This document shows, piece after piece, positions 8,300-16,768 of a DNA stretch of 32,377 nucleotides. The number at the start of each line of letters is the position of its first letter. Position 1 is the first letter of the stretch. The notes under the pieces are model-generated. The model saw nothing but the letters and a program-made list of their open reading frames with translations, was not told the origin of the DNA and did not search any database. Source of the DNA: JBIICS01 sp044238735 (GTDB lineage: Bacteria; Bacteroidota; Bacteroidia; UBA4408); NCBI GenBank assembly GCA_044238735.1, contig JBIICS010000011.1, positions 1-32,377 of the forward strand. Direction: 5' to 3'. The position numbers were made by a program, and so were the translations under genes.

Positions 8300-8403
8300 T
8301 GCGCTCAAAAACCATTCTGAAATTAGATAAAGATCATGATCTTAACAGTGGTTTGTACTATAAAAAGACTATATTTGCAGCAAATTTAAAGTATATCCGA
8401 TAA
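8299..8403 (+). CDS. Possible 34-residue ORF after rsmA
   Basis: The arrangement TAATG couples this ATG to the rsmA stop, and an AAAGGAGAA purine run sits just upstream, unusually SD-like for this phylum. The product would be MRSKTILKLDKDHDLNSGLY, then a basic tail ending in YIR. I recognise no family. A second tiny frame starts right after it at 8404. It could be a genuine small protein, a remnant, or chance, because the purine run also encodes the end of RsmA. Confidence 0.25.
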   Translation: MRSKTILKLDKDHDLNSGLYYKKTIFAANLKYIR

Positions 8404-8466
8404 ATGAACGGTGATGGTAGTAGTCGATATTGCAAATGCCTTAAATACAAGGCCGGATATTTACTG

Positions 8467-8487
8467 GCTAAAAACTAGCTTTTTTTT
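8467..8487 (+). terminator. Weak candidate terminator after rsmA
   Basis: A 4-bp stem (GCTA / TAGC, loop AAAAC) is followed directly by eight T. The U-tract is good but the stem is short, so this is tentative. Its position between rsmA and the CorA-type gene makes sense. Confidence 0.35.
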
Positions 8488-8553
8488 CATTATAAAGAGA
8501 GTCTTTCCTCGTTTTATTTTTAGTTCGTTAAACCTTTTCAATATCAGAAGGCT

Positions 8554-9504
8554 ATGATTAGTATTTTTTATCGTAATGGCGATCGTATAACACGCGACAC
8601 AAATATTAATATATTGGTTAATATTGAAAGTTCAAATTTGTTGTGGATAGATTTGATAGAGCCTACAGACGATGAGAAACAAAGGGTGCAGCAATTATAT
8701 AAAGTTAATTTCCAGAGCGAAACGCAAATAGAGGAAATTGAGAGTTCTTCACGATTTTTAGAAACGGATGATTTTATAATTGCCAACTCAAATTTTTTAA
8801 TTCAGGAAAATCAGCAATATATTAACGAACCGGTTTCTTTTATTTTAAAGGATAATTATTTAATTACCTATCGTTATACCGAACTAAGATCATTTAGCGA
8901 TGTTATAAGAAAGTTTGATACCAATTCCAGAGCTTTCCCCAGTGGATATCATATTCTGGTTTCTGTGTTTGAAACGCGTGTAGACATGGATGCCGATTTA
9001 ATTGAGGCTATTGCGCGAGACACCAATTCGATCAGTAGCGAGTTGAATTTAAATCGAAACATGCGAGAAGATATTTTATTTAGTATTGCACAGTTTCAGG
9101 AAACCACCATGTTGTTACGCGAAAATATCATAGATAAGCAGCGGGTAATATCAGCGATGCTTAAAAGTGAATTTTTTCCTCCGGAGTGTAACCAGCGTTT
9201 AAGGATTATTATCAAGGATATAAATTCTCTTCTTTATCACTCCGAGTTTGGTTTTGAACGTTTAGAATATTTACAAAACACCTTTTTGGGTTTATTAAAT
9301 ATCGAACAAAATAAAATCATAAAAATATTTACAGTTGCTTCTGTTGTTTTTATGCCTCCAACCTTAATTGCCAGTCTTTATGGCATGAACTTTAAAATTA
9401 TGCCCGAATTAAATTGGGATTTCGGTTATCCCTTTGCCATTTTGCTTATGGTATTATCGGTTGCCATTACATTGGGTATTTTTCGATCTAAAAAGTGGAT
9501 ATAA
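8554..9504 (+). CDS. corA: CorA-family divalent cation transporter
   Basis: This is an inner-membrane magnesium/cobalt channel of 316 residues, the usual CorA length. A long cytosolic alpha/beta and helical domain (about 1-250) ends in two transmembrane helices. The signature YGMNF is at 276-280, at the end of the first membrane helix (VASVVFMPPTLIASLYGMNF), followed by the periplasmic loop KIMPELNWDFGYPF and the second helix. The C-terminus RSKKWI is basic, as in CorA. Transported ion preference (Mg, Co, Ni or Zn) cannot be read from this sequence. It stands alone between a weak terminator and the phosphatase gene. Confidence 0.94.
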   Translation: MISIFYRNGDRITRDTNINILVNIESSNLLWIDLIEPTDDEKQRVQQLYKVNFQSETQIEEIESSSRFLETDDFIIANSNFLIQENQQYINEPVSFILKDNYLITYRYTELRSFSDVIRKFDTNSRAFPSGYHILVSVFETRVDMDADLIEAIARDTNSISSELNLNRNMREDILFSIAQFQETTMLLRENIIDKQRVISAMLKSEFFPPECNQRLRIIIKDINSLLYHSEFGFERLEYLQNTFLGLLNIEQNKIIKIFTVASVVFMPPTLIASLYGMNFKIMPELNWDFGYPFAILLMVLSVAITLGIFRSKKWI

Positions 9505-9568
9505 GCCAATAGGTGTAACGTATATTTAGTTATAATTCTTACGTTTAAAAATAATTGAATAAGAACAC

Positions 9569-10036
9569 ATGAAAATTTTGATGGTTTGTTTGGGCAATAT
9601 TTGCCGCTCTCCGGTTGCAGAGGGTGTTCTAAGAAATAAAGCCGTAAAATATGGTTTAAGCATTGAAGTTGATTCTGCCGGAACTTCCCGTCTTCATGCT
9701 GGAGAAAATCCAGATCCCCGATCGGTATTACATTCTAAAACAAAAGGAATTGATATCAGTAAATTAGTATCGCGTCAGTTTAATGTAAGCGATTTTGATC
9801 AGTTTGATATTATTTACACTATGGATTCCTCCAATTATTCTAATGTGTTAAGTATCGCCAGAACAAAATCTGATCAAAGTAAAGTGCGATTAATCTTGAA
9901 CGAATCTAAACCGGGCCAAAACATTTCGGTTCCCGATCCTTATTACGGAGGAAATGATGGATTTGAAAAAGTATTTAATTTACTGGATGAAGCTTGTGAG
10001 ATTATTTGTAAACGAATTCAAGAAGGGACGCTATAA
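9569..10036 (+). CDS. Low-molecular-weight protein-tyrosine phosphatase
   Basis: This 155-residue phosphatase uses a cysteine nucleophile on phosphotyrosine or related phosphates. The P-loop CLGNICRS has Cys7 and Arg13 in the required C-x5-R spacing. The general-acid loop is VPDPYYGG with Asp123. Length matches the family. No BY-kinase or polysaccharide-export gene is adjacent, so the substrate is unknown; in Bacteroidota this gene is often solitary. Its 3' end overlaps the 3' end of the convergent DUF58 gene by 6 bp. Confidence 0.95.
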   Translation: MKILMVCLGNICRSPVAEGVLRNKAVKYGLSIEVDSAGTSRLHAGENPDPRSVLHSKTKGIDISKLVSRQFNVSDFDQFDIIYTMDSSNYSNVLSIARTKSDQSKVRLILNESKPGQNISVPDPYYGGNDGFEKVFNLLDEACEIICKRIQEGTL

Positions 10037-10969
10037 CATACTACTTCGTTTAATCAGGTAGGCTTGTAAAATTTTCTCGAATCCCTGATCGATATCGGCA
10101 TCAATATAATCAATTTTTAAACCCGCGCATTTTGCTTTCAATTCTTTGTTAAATTCTTGCATATGCAATTTAAAAGACTCTTTTACTTGGGTTGGATTTA
10201 ATTTTACTTCTTCTCGTGTTTCACTGTCAATAAAGGTGTACGGACGATTTTCGAAATTAAAATCGCGTTCTAACTTATTGGATAATGTGTGGAAAAATAG
10301 TACTTCGTGTTTGTTATATTTTAAATGTTGAAGAGCACCCATTATTTCATTTAATTGGTGACCGTTATCAAACATGTCGCTAAAAATAATAACCAGCGAG
10401 CGCTTATGAATACTTTCAGCTATGGTGTGAATTGATTTTATAACATCTGTTTTGTGGACCTTATCGTCGGGCTTTGCAGAAAGTAATTTTTCGAGTTCCG
10501 AGTATAGGAGTTTAATGTGAACCGGTGTTGATTTGGCCGGAGTTTGAAGAAAAACATTTTCATTGAACACGCTTAAGCCAATAGCATCCAGTTGTTTTTT
10601 TAGCAGATGAATAAGCGCAGCAGCCGCATAGGCAGAGAAACCCAGTTTGTTCAGTTTTTTTATATCATTATTGTCAGTATCAAACGGAAATAACATAGAA
10701 GATGACCCATCAATAACGATCTGGCACCTTAAGTTTGTTTCTTCCTCAAAACGTTTAATAAATAGTTTTTCGGTTCTGCCGAATAATTTCCAATCAATAT
10801 GCTTTGTAGATTCGCCTTTGTTGTATTGCCTGTGCTCTGCAAATTCAACCGAAAAGCCATGGAAAGGACTTTTATGTAAACCGGTAATAAATCCTTCCAC
10901 TACCTGACGAGCCAAAAATTCTATTCGGCTGATGGGTTCTAAATATTTACGGTCTATGTTTAAAGCCAC
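10031..10969 (-). CDS. DUF58 domain protein with von Willebrand A-like fold
   Basis: The 312-residue protein carries the DUF58 core HRQYNKGESTKHIDWKLFGR (46-65), followed by a vWA-like segment whose DGSSS (87-91) gives the DxSxS metal-binding triad. Further on, VIIFSDMFDNG is the usual second vWA strand and loop. There is no transmembrane helix, so it is the soluble, short form of the family. Such proteins usually accompany a MoxR AAA+ ATPase and BatA/BatB proteins, none of which are here. The start is a GTG at 10969, only about 10 nt after the trxA terminator; there is no other start before the conserved region. Confidence 0.93.
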   Translation of the reverse strand: MALNIDRKYLEPISRIEFLARQVVEGFITGLHKSPFHGFSVEFAEHRQYNKGESTKHIDWKLFGRTEKLFIKRFEEETNLRCQIVIDGSSSMLFPFDTDNNDIKKLNKLGFSAYAAAALIHLLKKQLDAIGLSVFNENVFLQTPAKSTPVHIKLLYSELEKLLSAKPDDKVHKTDVIKSIHTIAESIHKRSLVIIFSDMFDNGHQLNEIMGALQHLKYNKHEVLFFHTLSNKLERDFNFENRPYTFIDSETREEVKLNPTQVKESFKLHMQEFNKELKAKCAGLKIDYIDADIDQGFEKILQAYLIKRSSML

Positions 10970-10979
10970 AACTAAATAT

Positions 10980-11013
10980 AAAAAAAATCGCCATTAGATT
11001 ATCTAATGGCGAT
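10980..11013 (-). terminator. Intrinsic terminator of trxA
   Basis: Perfect 13-bp arms (10985-10997 and 11001-11013) flank a 3-nt loop. On the minus strand the stem is followed by a run of T from 10986 down to 10980. It lies 21 nt after the trxA stop and ends about 10 nt before the GTG of the DUF58 gene. Confidence 0.92.
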
Positions 11014-11034
11014 TAAATAAGTGAAGTTTTATTT

Positions 11035-11352
11035 TTACAGTTGTTTAGTTAATTTTTCTGCCAAAACAGATTTAGGAACCGCACCCACCTGTTTGTCTAC
11101 AATTTCTCCGCCTTTAAAAACCAATAAAGTAGGTATGTTACGAATTCCGTACTTCATTGATATTTCGGGGTTGTTGTCTACATTTACTTTACCAACTACG
11201 GCCTTACCTTCAAAATCCTTGGATAACTCTTCAACAATGGGACCTACCATGCGGCAAGGTCCACACCATTCAGCCCAAAAATCTACTAATACCGGTTTGT
11301 CTGATTTTTCTACTAATTCTGCAAAGTTTGCATCTGTAAGTTCTAATGCCAT
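11035..11352 (-). CDS. trxA: Thioredoxin
   Basis: This is a cytosolic disulfide reductase of 105 residues, the standard TrxA length. The active site is WAEWCGPCR with Cys30 and Cys33. The cis-proline segment is RNIPTLLVFKGGE, and the ending VPKSVLAEKLTKQL is typical. It has no signal peptide, so it is the general cytoplasmic thioredoxin, presumably reduced by thioredoxin reductase elsewhere and able to support enzymes such as the peroxiredoxin at 18996-19628. It is monocistronic or the first gene before DUF58, with a strong terminator directly downstream. Confidence 0.97.
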   Translation of the reverse strand: MALELTDANFAELVEKSDKPVLVDFWAEWCGPCRMVGPIVEELSKDFEGKAVVGKVNVDNNPEISMKYGIRNIPTLLVFKGGEIVDKQVGAVPKSVLAEKLTKQL

Positions 11353-11586
11353 TTTAAATTATTATTTAAGGTTAAAATTATGTCTTTGGTTAAAAATAGT
11401 TTAAAATACCTTTAACGCTTTTATAATAATTCAAGATTTATGCAAAATAATATTAACAGTCAACTTGGCAGATTTACACCATTAGCAACTATAAAATAGT
11501 TTATAAAAATATTAACAGTTTTATAATTTAATTATGTGATAAATCCTTAACAACATTATTATATTAATAATTATTACTTTAGAAAT

Positions 11587-13026
11587 GTGAATAACGAAAA
11601 TAACATAGATTCTTTAATAGAACGAGTTAGAGTTTTAGAGGCAGAAAATAAACTTCTTAGGGCCGAAAAATTATTCTTTCAAACTAAAAACAGAACAGTA
11701 TCTGTTCCAGATTCAATTAAGCCTATTTTTGATAATGCTGAATATACAGTAGCCAATTATTTTAAGGGATTAAAAGTAGAGCCCGATAAATCTAAAATAG
11801 AAATTGGCGATCAGCGCTACTTATTAGTAAGGGCACCTTCGTTATCTCGTGATTTTTTTAAAAGTATTGTAGAATTATATAAAGACAGGGGAGAGAAAGA
11901 GGCTATAAAAATTGGTCGAAATCTTTTGTTTGACCTCGCACACTTAATAGGAATTGAGGACGCAAAAAATTTTCATCAGCAAATGGATTTAAAAGATCCA
12001 ATAGAAAAACTCTCTGCCGGACCGGTTCACTTTGCATACACCGGTTGGGCTTATGTGGAAATATTACCCGAAAGCAATCCGGTTCCTAACGAACAGTTTT
12101 TTATAAAATATAATCATCCTTATTCTTTTGAAGCTGATTCATGGATTAAAGCCGGTGTTAAAACAGATTTTCCCGTTTGTTGTATGAATGCGGGGTATTC
12201 ATCGGGTTGGTGCGAGCAAAGTTTTGGTATGGCTCTTACCGCTGTTGAAATAAAATGCAGGGCACGTGGAGATGATAATTGTACGTTTATTATGGCAACC
12301 CCAGATAAGATAAACGAGTTTCTTAATGAGGAAAAAAAGAAAAGTACCGAAAATATCACCTATGATGTTCCATTGTTCTTTGAGCGTAAGAAATCGGAAG
12401 AAAAACTTAATCAATCATTAAAAGAAAAAGAAATTCTGCTTAAGGAAATTCATCATCGTGTTAAAAATAATTTACAAATTGTAATTAGTTTGTTAAGATT
12501 AAGGTCGGATGATAAACAAAATAAGGATTACACTGAGCTGGTAGACGAAGCTATGGCCAGAATACAAAGCATGTCCCTAATACATGAAATGTTATATGCC
12601 AGTAGCGATTTAAGCAAAATTAATCTCAATGCTTATTGTAAAGAATTATTATATAAAGTTGATTTTGCCTTTAATACCGAACGTAAACAGATAAATAGAA
12701 TAGTTGAAATAGACGAACTATATTCGTTGGATATTGAACGGATGATTCCATTGGGATTAATGTTAAGCGAAATCTTAAGCAATTCCTATAAGCATGCATT
12801 TACCGATGGAAAGGGCGAAATTTCGATACTTTTAGAAGATTATAAATTAATTATAAAAGATAATGGCGTTGGATTAAAGCATGTTACTGATAAAATGCGA
12901 AACGATAGTTTTGGCTTTAATTTAATTAATCTTTTGGGTGATCAACTGGGGGTTAAATTTGAAATTAACTCCTCAGCTAAAGGAACTGTTTTTCAAATAA
13001 ATTTAAAAGGTTTATCCTTAAATTAA
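11587..13026 (+). CDS. Histidine kinase with XylR_N/V4R-type sensor region and HisKA_2 domain
   Basis: The protein has 479 residues from a GTG; the overlapping ATG two bases earlier reads straight into TGA. Residues 1-32 form a coiled coil. Residues about 45-245 resemble the XylR_N plus V4R pair: the end (PVCCMNAGYSSGWCEQSFG, then AVEIKCRARGDDNCTFIMATP) is the V4R signature, with Cys198, 199, 209, 224 and 232. Then comes a HisKA_2 dimerisation domain (LLKEIHHRVKNNLQIVISLL, phospho-accepting His at 289/290) and a HATPase with N box LSEILSNSYKHAF, G1 box KDNGVGL and a later FGFNLINLLG. There is no transmembrane helix, so it is a cytosolic kinase that may bind a small hydrophobic or aromatic ligand. 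No response regulator is adjacent. Confidence 0.9.
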   Translation: MNNENNIDSLIERVRVLEAENKLLRAEKLFFQTKNRTVSVPDSIKPIFDNAEYTVANYFKGLKVEPDKSKIEIGDQRYLLVRAPSLSRDFFKSIVELYKDRGEKEAIKIGRNLLFDLAHLIGIEDAKNFHQQMDLKDPIEKLSAGPVHFAYTGWAYVEILPESNPVPNEQFFIKYNHPYSFEADSWIKAGVKTDFPVCCMNAGYSSGWCEQSFGMALTAVEIKCRARGDDNCTFIMATPDKINEFLNEEKKKSTENITYDVPLFFERKKSEEKLNQSLKEKEILLKEIHHRVKNNLQIVISLLRLRSDDKQNKDYTELVDEAMARIQSMSLIHEMLYASSDLSKINLNAYCKELLYKVDFAFNTERKQINRIVEIDELYSLDIERMIPLGLMLSEILSNSYKHAFTDGKGEISILLEDYKLIIKDNGVGLKHVTDKMRNDSFGFNLINLLGDQLGVKFEINSSAKGTVFQINLKGLSLN

Positions 13027-13041
13027 GCTAGTTGAAGAAAC

Positions 13042-13764
13042 TCATCTTAAAATAAAATTTGTACCCAAATATTTTTTCTTCACCTCTTCATCGTTTGCCA
13101 ATTCTTCGGGAGTACCGGCTCTAAATATTTTACCTTCGGTTAAAATATAGGCTCTTTCGGTAATTGATAATGTTTCGTGTACGTTATGATCGGTAATTAA
13201 AATACCAATGTTTTTATGTTTTAATTTTGATACAATGGTTTGAATGTCTTCAACTGCAATGGGATCTACTCCAGCAAAGGGCTCATCCAAAAGAATAAAT
13301 TTAGGGTCTACAGCTAAACATCGTGCAATTTCAGTTCTTCTTCTCTCGCCACCCGATAATAAATCGCCTCTATTTTTTCTGATGTGTTGTAAGCCAAATT
13401 CATCAAGTAAAATCTCCAGTTTTTGATTTTGGTCTTGCTTACTTAAATTAGTCATTTCTAAAACCGCTTTAATGTTATCTTCTACACTCAATTTTCTAAA
13501 CACTGATGCTTCCTGAGCTAAATAACCAATACCTAACTGAGCTCTTTTGTACATAGGAAAGTCAGTTATGTCTTGTTCGTCTAAAAAGATTTTTCCTGAA
13601 TTTGGTTTTATTAATCCAACCGTCATATAAAAGGTTGTAGTTTTACCCGCTCCATTAGGTCCTAACAAACCTACAATTTCTCCCTGTTTAACCTCAACGC
13701 TAACGTTGTTTACAACGGTTCTTTTCTTGTAAGTTTTTACTAATTCTACACTCTTTAAGATCAT
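13042..13764 (-). CDS. lptB: LPS export ABC transporter ATP-binding protein
   Basis: LptB powers extraction of lipopolysaccharide from the inner membrane through LptF/LptG. The 240-residue protein has Walker A GPNGAGKTT (35-43), Q-loop YLAQEASVF (81-89), signature LSGGERRR (136-143), Walker B FILLDEPFAGVDP (157-168) and the switch His in ITDHNVHETLSI. The VFRKLSVEDNI and PFAGVDPIAV wording is specific to LptB rather than to other ABC ATPases. It lies 10 nt after the DUF5686 gene, in the same operon. An LptF/G-type permease is also in this window at 21221-22297. Confidence 0.95.
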   Translation of the reverse strand: MILKSVELVKTYKKRTVVNNVSVEVKQGEIVGLLGPNGAGKTTTFYMTVGLIKPNSGKIFLDEQDITDFPMYKRAQLGIGYLAQEASVFRKLSVEDNIKAVLEMTNLSKQDQNQKLEILLDEFGLQHIRKNRGDLLSGGERRRTEIARCLAVDPKFILLDEPFAGVDPIAVEDIQTIVSKLKHKNIGILITDHNVHETLSITERAYILTEGKIFRAGTPEELANDEEVKKKYLGTNFILR

Positions 13765-13774
13765 AATGTTCGGA

Positions 13775-16270
13775 TTAAAAGATTAGTTGTGCGGTAGCCT
13801 TAACGCCAAACGGGCTGGTGTTTTGATAAATTTGTTTATCCAGATAATTTAAACGGAATATAGCATCTACCCTAAAAAATTTAAGTATATTTTCGAGTCC
13901 AAAGCTAACTTCCATGTATGGTTTATAATAGGATAAGGTATTGGTAAAATTAGGCAAATAAACTTCGCGTTTATGCTCCTCGCTTAATTTACCGCCTACC
14001 CCTTTAAAATTAACTACCTCTCTTAATTTTAACTTACGCATTAAAGGTATTTTGTTGAGAAAAAATCCATCAAAATGATGATCGAAATTAAAAGAATAAT
14101 ATTCGTCTGATACAAATTCGAAATAATTCATCAGGTTAAAACTATAAAAGCTTAAGCCATACGATTCGTTGCCCGGATGAAGTTCCAGTAATACATAAGG
14201 TAAATTGTTTCCAAATATTTTACCGTATTCCAGGGTATAATCGGTATAGCCCAGTGGCTGAATCCTTATGCGGTCAATAACGTTAGCTACTACTTTGTGA
14301 TAGGCGTAATTGCTTTTTAAAACTCCTTTAATAGCAGCTGTATATTGAATTTGTAAAATGGGAATTTTAGTGCCTAAAAATACACGGGTAAAATCACCTT
14401 CAATGTATTTTTCTTTGTAAGCCATTCGAGCAAAAAAACCAAATTCTGCCGAACGTATATTGGGTAACTCTTTTACAACAACCCGATCAGATAAAGTGTC
14501 TAGGTAATTAAAACGGGTACTTCCAACGGGGATAATATTTCTGTAATTAAAACTGGGTCTAACTAAAAATCCTGAAAAATGTTCGTAGTCGTAACTAAGT
14601 CTCAATTGTTGTATGCGGGTTAATTTGGTTAATGGTCGTTTTCTAAAGAGCGAAACAAATAAATTATCGCTTCTTAATAATGCGTTATTTAGGCCTAATA
14701 TCTCGTAATCATCCATTATCTTTCCGGTAAAGAATTGCCATTTTTTGGTTTCCTTGGGTTTCCATTTGTATGTTAAGCCATACTTGAATTTTTGATCCCA
14801 AAATCCGTATGCTCCGTAGACGTTAAGTTCTTTGGTATGACTAAAATTATAGCTGGTTCTTCCTCCAATTCTAATTCGCGGACCTTCTACCTGATTAAAA
14901 CTAATGGAGGAAAACACGGGGCCGAACTCCAGTTTATTCCACCGATCGAACATGTGATAACCGGTAAATCCCAATTGTACTAAACTTTCGTATGTTTTGT
15001 ATAGGGGGATGGTTTGTATGGTGTCGACCAACTTGTAAATATTGGCTTCATTTTTAGAGAGGGTGTCGTGCCTGGATTGAATCCAAAAATCATCAGATTT
15101 AGTACTTGCCCCTTTTTCAACAATAATATCTTCTGTTTTAGAATAAAAATCGTCGGGGTGAGCTTCGTTTACTTTTATATTTCTATACGTGGTTGTTTTT
15201 CTTCCATATAAGCCCATTGCTTTGTTTTTATAGGTGAAATCTACAACCAATTTATCTTTTGATAACATCCAGCTTTGGCCGTTTACGCGCGTGTACTCCT
15301 GAATTACATACAACGAATTAACAAAATTAATATTGGCATCATCAGCTATTCGCATTTCTATTCGCTTAAGAGCAAAAGTGGTATCGTGTACCCAAAAGTT
15401 ACCATTAAAAGTTAATTCTTGTTTTCGTTTAGGTACAAATTTTACCTGATAGGTCCAGCAGTTATCAATAAATGTACTGTCTACCAAATAATATTTATAA
15501 AAGAAAGTTCCCTGATTAGAGATAGGGCTCACGAAATTTTTGCCAAAAACTAAAATATTATTATCGTAAACATTAACGTTTTGATACATATCGCCGAGCA
15601 CTGCAGATACACTTTCATTCTCAAATCCTGCTGTTTTGCTGGCTTTTATAACTTCTTTTTTGTATTTAGGTTTTTTCTTAAAGTAAAAATCGCTCAAAGA
15701 TTCGGTTAGGAAAAGGGGGAGGAAAGGCTTTTCTTCCTTACTGCTGGAGTCTACATAATTAAGGGCAAAATCGAATGGCTTAACTAAACTGCTTTTCTTA
15801 AATTTTTCACTTAAATTATTTAAGTCGAACTCTAATTTATTATAAGTCTCGTATTCATAAGAATCATATCGATCGCGATCGTTTTCGGGTTTATGATCAA
15901 TTATTTTTTCAAGTAAAATAATGGCAGGGTTTTTACCGGGTTTAATTACCACTTCTTTTAAGCTGAAATCGCCGGCTTGTAAAGTAAAATTAATTACTTG
16001 TGTTTTGCCTTTTATAACTTTTCTTCTATCGGTTTTAAATCCAATATAACTAACCACTAAAGTATCGCCCGGATTAGCAGTACTTAATTTATAATTACCG
16101 TCTATATCGCTGGTTGCCCCTATAGAGGTGTTTTTATAGGCTACATTAACAAAGGGTAGCGGCTCACCAGTGCCACCATCTGTTATTTTTCCGGTAACCA
16201 CTGTTAATTGTGCATGCACACCGGTAATAAGAAATAAAAAAAGAAAGCTTAAATTTAATTTTAAAAGCAT
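13775..16270 (-). CDS. DUF5686 outer-membrane protein with carboxypeptidase-like N-terminal domain
   Basis: The 831-residue protein starts with a signal peptide (LNLSFLFLFLITGVHA, then Gln). A CarboxypepD_reg-like beta-sandwich follows (about 22-110; VTGKITDGGTGEPLPFVNV, SDIDGNYKLS, VVSYIGFKTD). After that is the long DUF5686 region, with alternating aromatic beta-strands through the C-terminal half and a final ATAQLIF ending in Phe, as in beta-barrel proteins. It therefore sits in the outer membrane with a periplasmic plug-like domain. The role is unknown; there are no TonB-box or SusC features. Its stop precedes lptB by 10 nt and its start follows the AhpD-like gene by 2 nt, so this is a three-gene operon linking it to LPS export. 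Confidence 0.9.
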   Translation of the reverse strand: MLLKLNLSFLFLFLITGVHAQLTVVTGKITDGGTGEPLPFVNVAYKNTSIGATSDIDGNYKLSTANPGDTLVVSYIGFKTDRRKVIKGKTQVINFTLQAGDFSLKEVVIKPGKNPAIILLEKIIDHKPENDRDRYDSYEYETYNKLEFDLNNLSEKFKKSSLVKPFDFALNYVDSSSKEEKPFLPLFLTESLSDFYFKKKPKYKKEVIKASKTAGFENESVSAVLGDMYQNVNVYDNNILVFGKNFVSPISNQGTFFYKYYLVDSTFIDNCWTYQVKFVPKRKQELTFNGNFWVHDTTFALKRIEMRIADDANINFVNSLYVIQEYTRVNGQSWMLSKDKLVVDFTYKNKAMGLYGRKTTTYRNIKVNEAHPDDFYSKTEDIIVEKGASTKSDDFWIQSRHDTLSKNEANIYKLVDTIQTIPLYKTYESLVQLGFTGYHMFDRWNKLEFGPVFSSISFNQVEGPRIRIGGRTSYNFSHTKELNVYGAYGFWDQKFKYGLTYKWKPKETKKWQFFTGKIMDDYEILGLNNALLRSDNLFVSLFRKRPLTKLTRIQQLRLSYDYEHFSGFLVRPSFNYRNIIPVGSTRFNYLDTLSDRVVVKELPNIRSAEFGFFARMAYKEKYIEGDFTRVFLGTKIPILQIQYTAAIKGVLKSNYAYHKVVANVIDRIRIQPLGYTDYTLEYGKIFGNNLPYVLLELHPGNESYGLSFYSFNLMNYFEFVSDEYYSFNFDHHFDGFFLNKIPLMRKLKLREVVNFKGVGGKLSEEHKREVYLPNFTNTLSYYKPYMEVSFGLENILKFFRVDAIFRLNYLDKQIYQNTSPFGVKATAQLIF

Positions 16271-16272
16271 AT

Positions 16273-16611
16273 TTATTTAAGCTGGTCGTAAAATTCTACT
16301 GCTCTTCTTAGATGAGGAATTACAATGCTTCCCCCAACAATTAAACCTACCTGAAATACTTCAAAAAGTTCTTCCTTATTTACGCCGTTCTCATGGCATT
16401 TTTCTATATGATATTTGATACAATCATCGCAGCGTAAAACCATGCTGGCAACAAGCCCCAACATTTCTTTGGTTTTAACATCCAGCGCGCCTTCTGCGTA
16501 TGTATTTGTATCTAAATTAAAAAAACGTTTTATAACCAGATTATCTTCGTTCATTATACGTTCATTCATGCGTGCGCGATAATCGTTGAATTCTTTTACC
16601 AAATCAGACAT
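16273..16611 (-). CDS. Carboxymuconolactone decarboxylase/AhpD-like protein
   Basis: The protein has 112 residues from the ATG at 16611 (MSDLVKEFNDYRARMNERI). An upstream in-frame ATG at 16665 would add a hydrophobic leader (MFLFFAKILVFSRKLNLS) that is out of keeping with this soluble family, so I reject it. The active-site-like segment RCDDCIKYHIEKCHENG has Cys61 and Cys64 (CxxC) and His68, the AhpD-type redox arrangement. The end EVFQVGLIVGGSIVIPHLRRAVEF is typical of the family. It may reduce peroxides or a partner disulfide, and it is separated from DUF5686 by only 2 nt. The substrate is unknown. Confidence 0.88.
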   Translation of the reverse strand: MSDLVKEFNDYRARMNERIMNEDNLVIKRFFNLDTNTYAEGALDVKTKEMLGLVASMVLRCDDCIKYHIEKCHENGVNKEELFEVFQVGLIVGGSIVIPHLRRAVEFYDQLK

Positions 16612-16741
16612 AGATAGATTTAATTTTCTTGAAAATACTAGAATTTTCGCAAAAAATAAAAACAAAAAAGCGTATTTAATATTTAAATATGAATCGTTAG
16701 TTAGTAACTATATCTGTAGTTATATTTAGCCAAAAATCTAT

Positions 16742-16749
16742 TATTTTTG
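16742..16749 (+). promoter_or_regulatory. Candidate -7 element for the crotonase gene
   Basis: TATTTTTG matches TAnnTTTG perfectly and ends 19 nt before the ATG at 16769, predicting a leader of roughly 12-15 nt. No clear TTG sits at the -33 distance. It lies in the divergent gap between the AhpD-like gene and the crotonase gene. Confidence 0.45.
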
Positions 16750-16768
16750 ACAAAACAAATAAAATAAA

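Noticed and set aside
10031..10036. Frameshift suspicion at the phosphatase/DUF58 junction
   Set aside because: This is a plain 6-bp convergent overlap of two complete genes.
11021..11404. Plus-strand ORF of 127 codons over trxA
   Set aside because: It is an antisense shadow of thioredoxin, which has clear WCGPC evidence on the minus strand.
16612..16665. Upstream start for the AhpD-like gene
   Set aside because: The extra 18 residues are hydrophobic and unlike this soluble family; the internal ATG gives the expected length.
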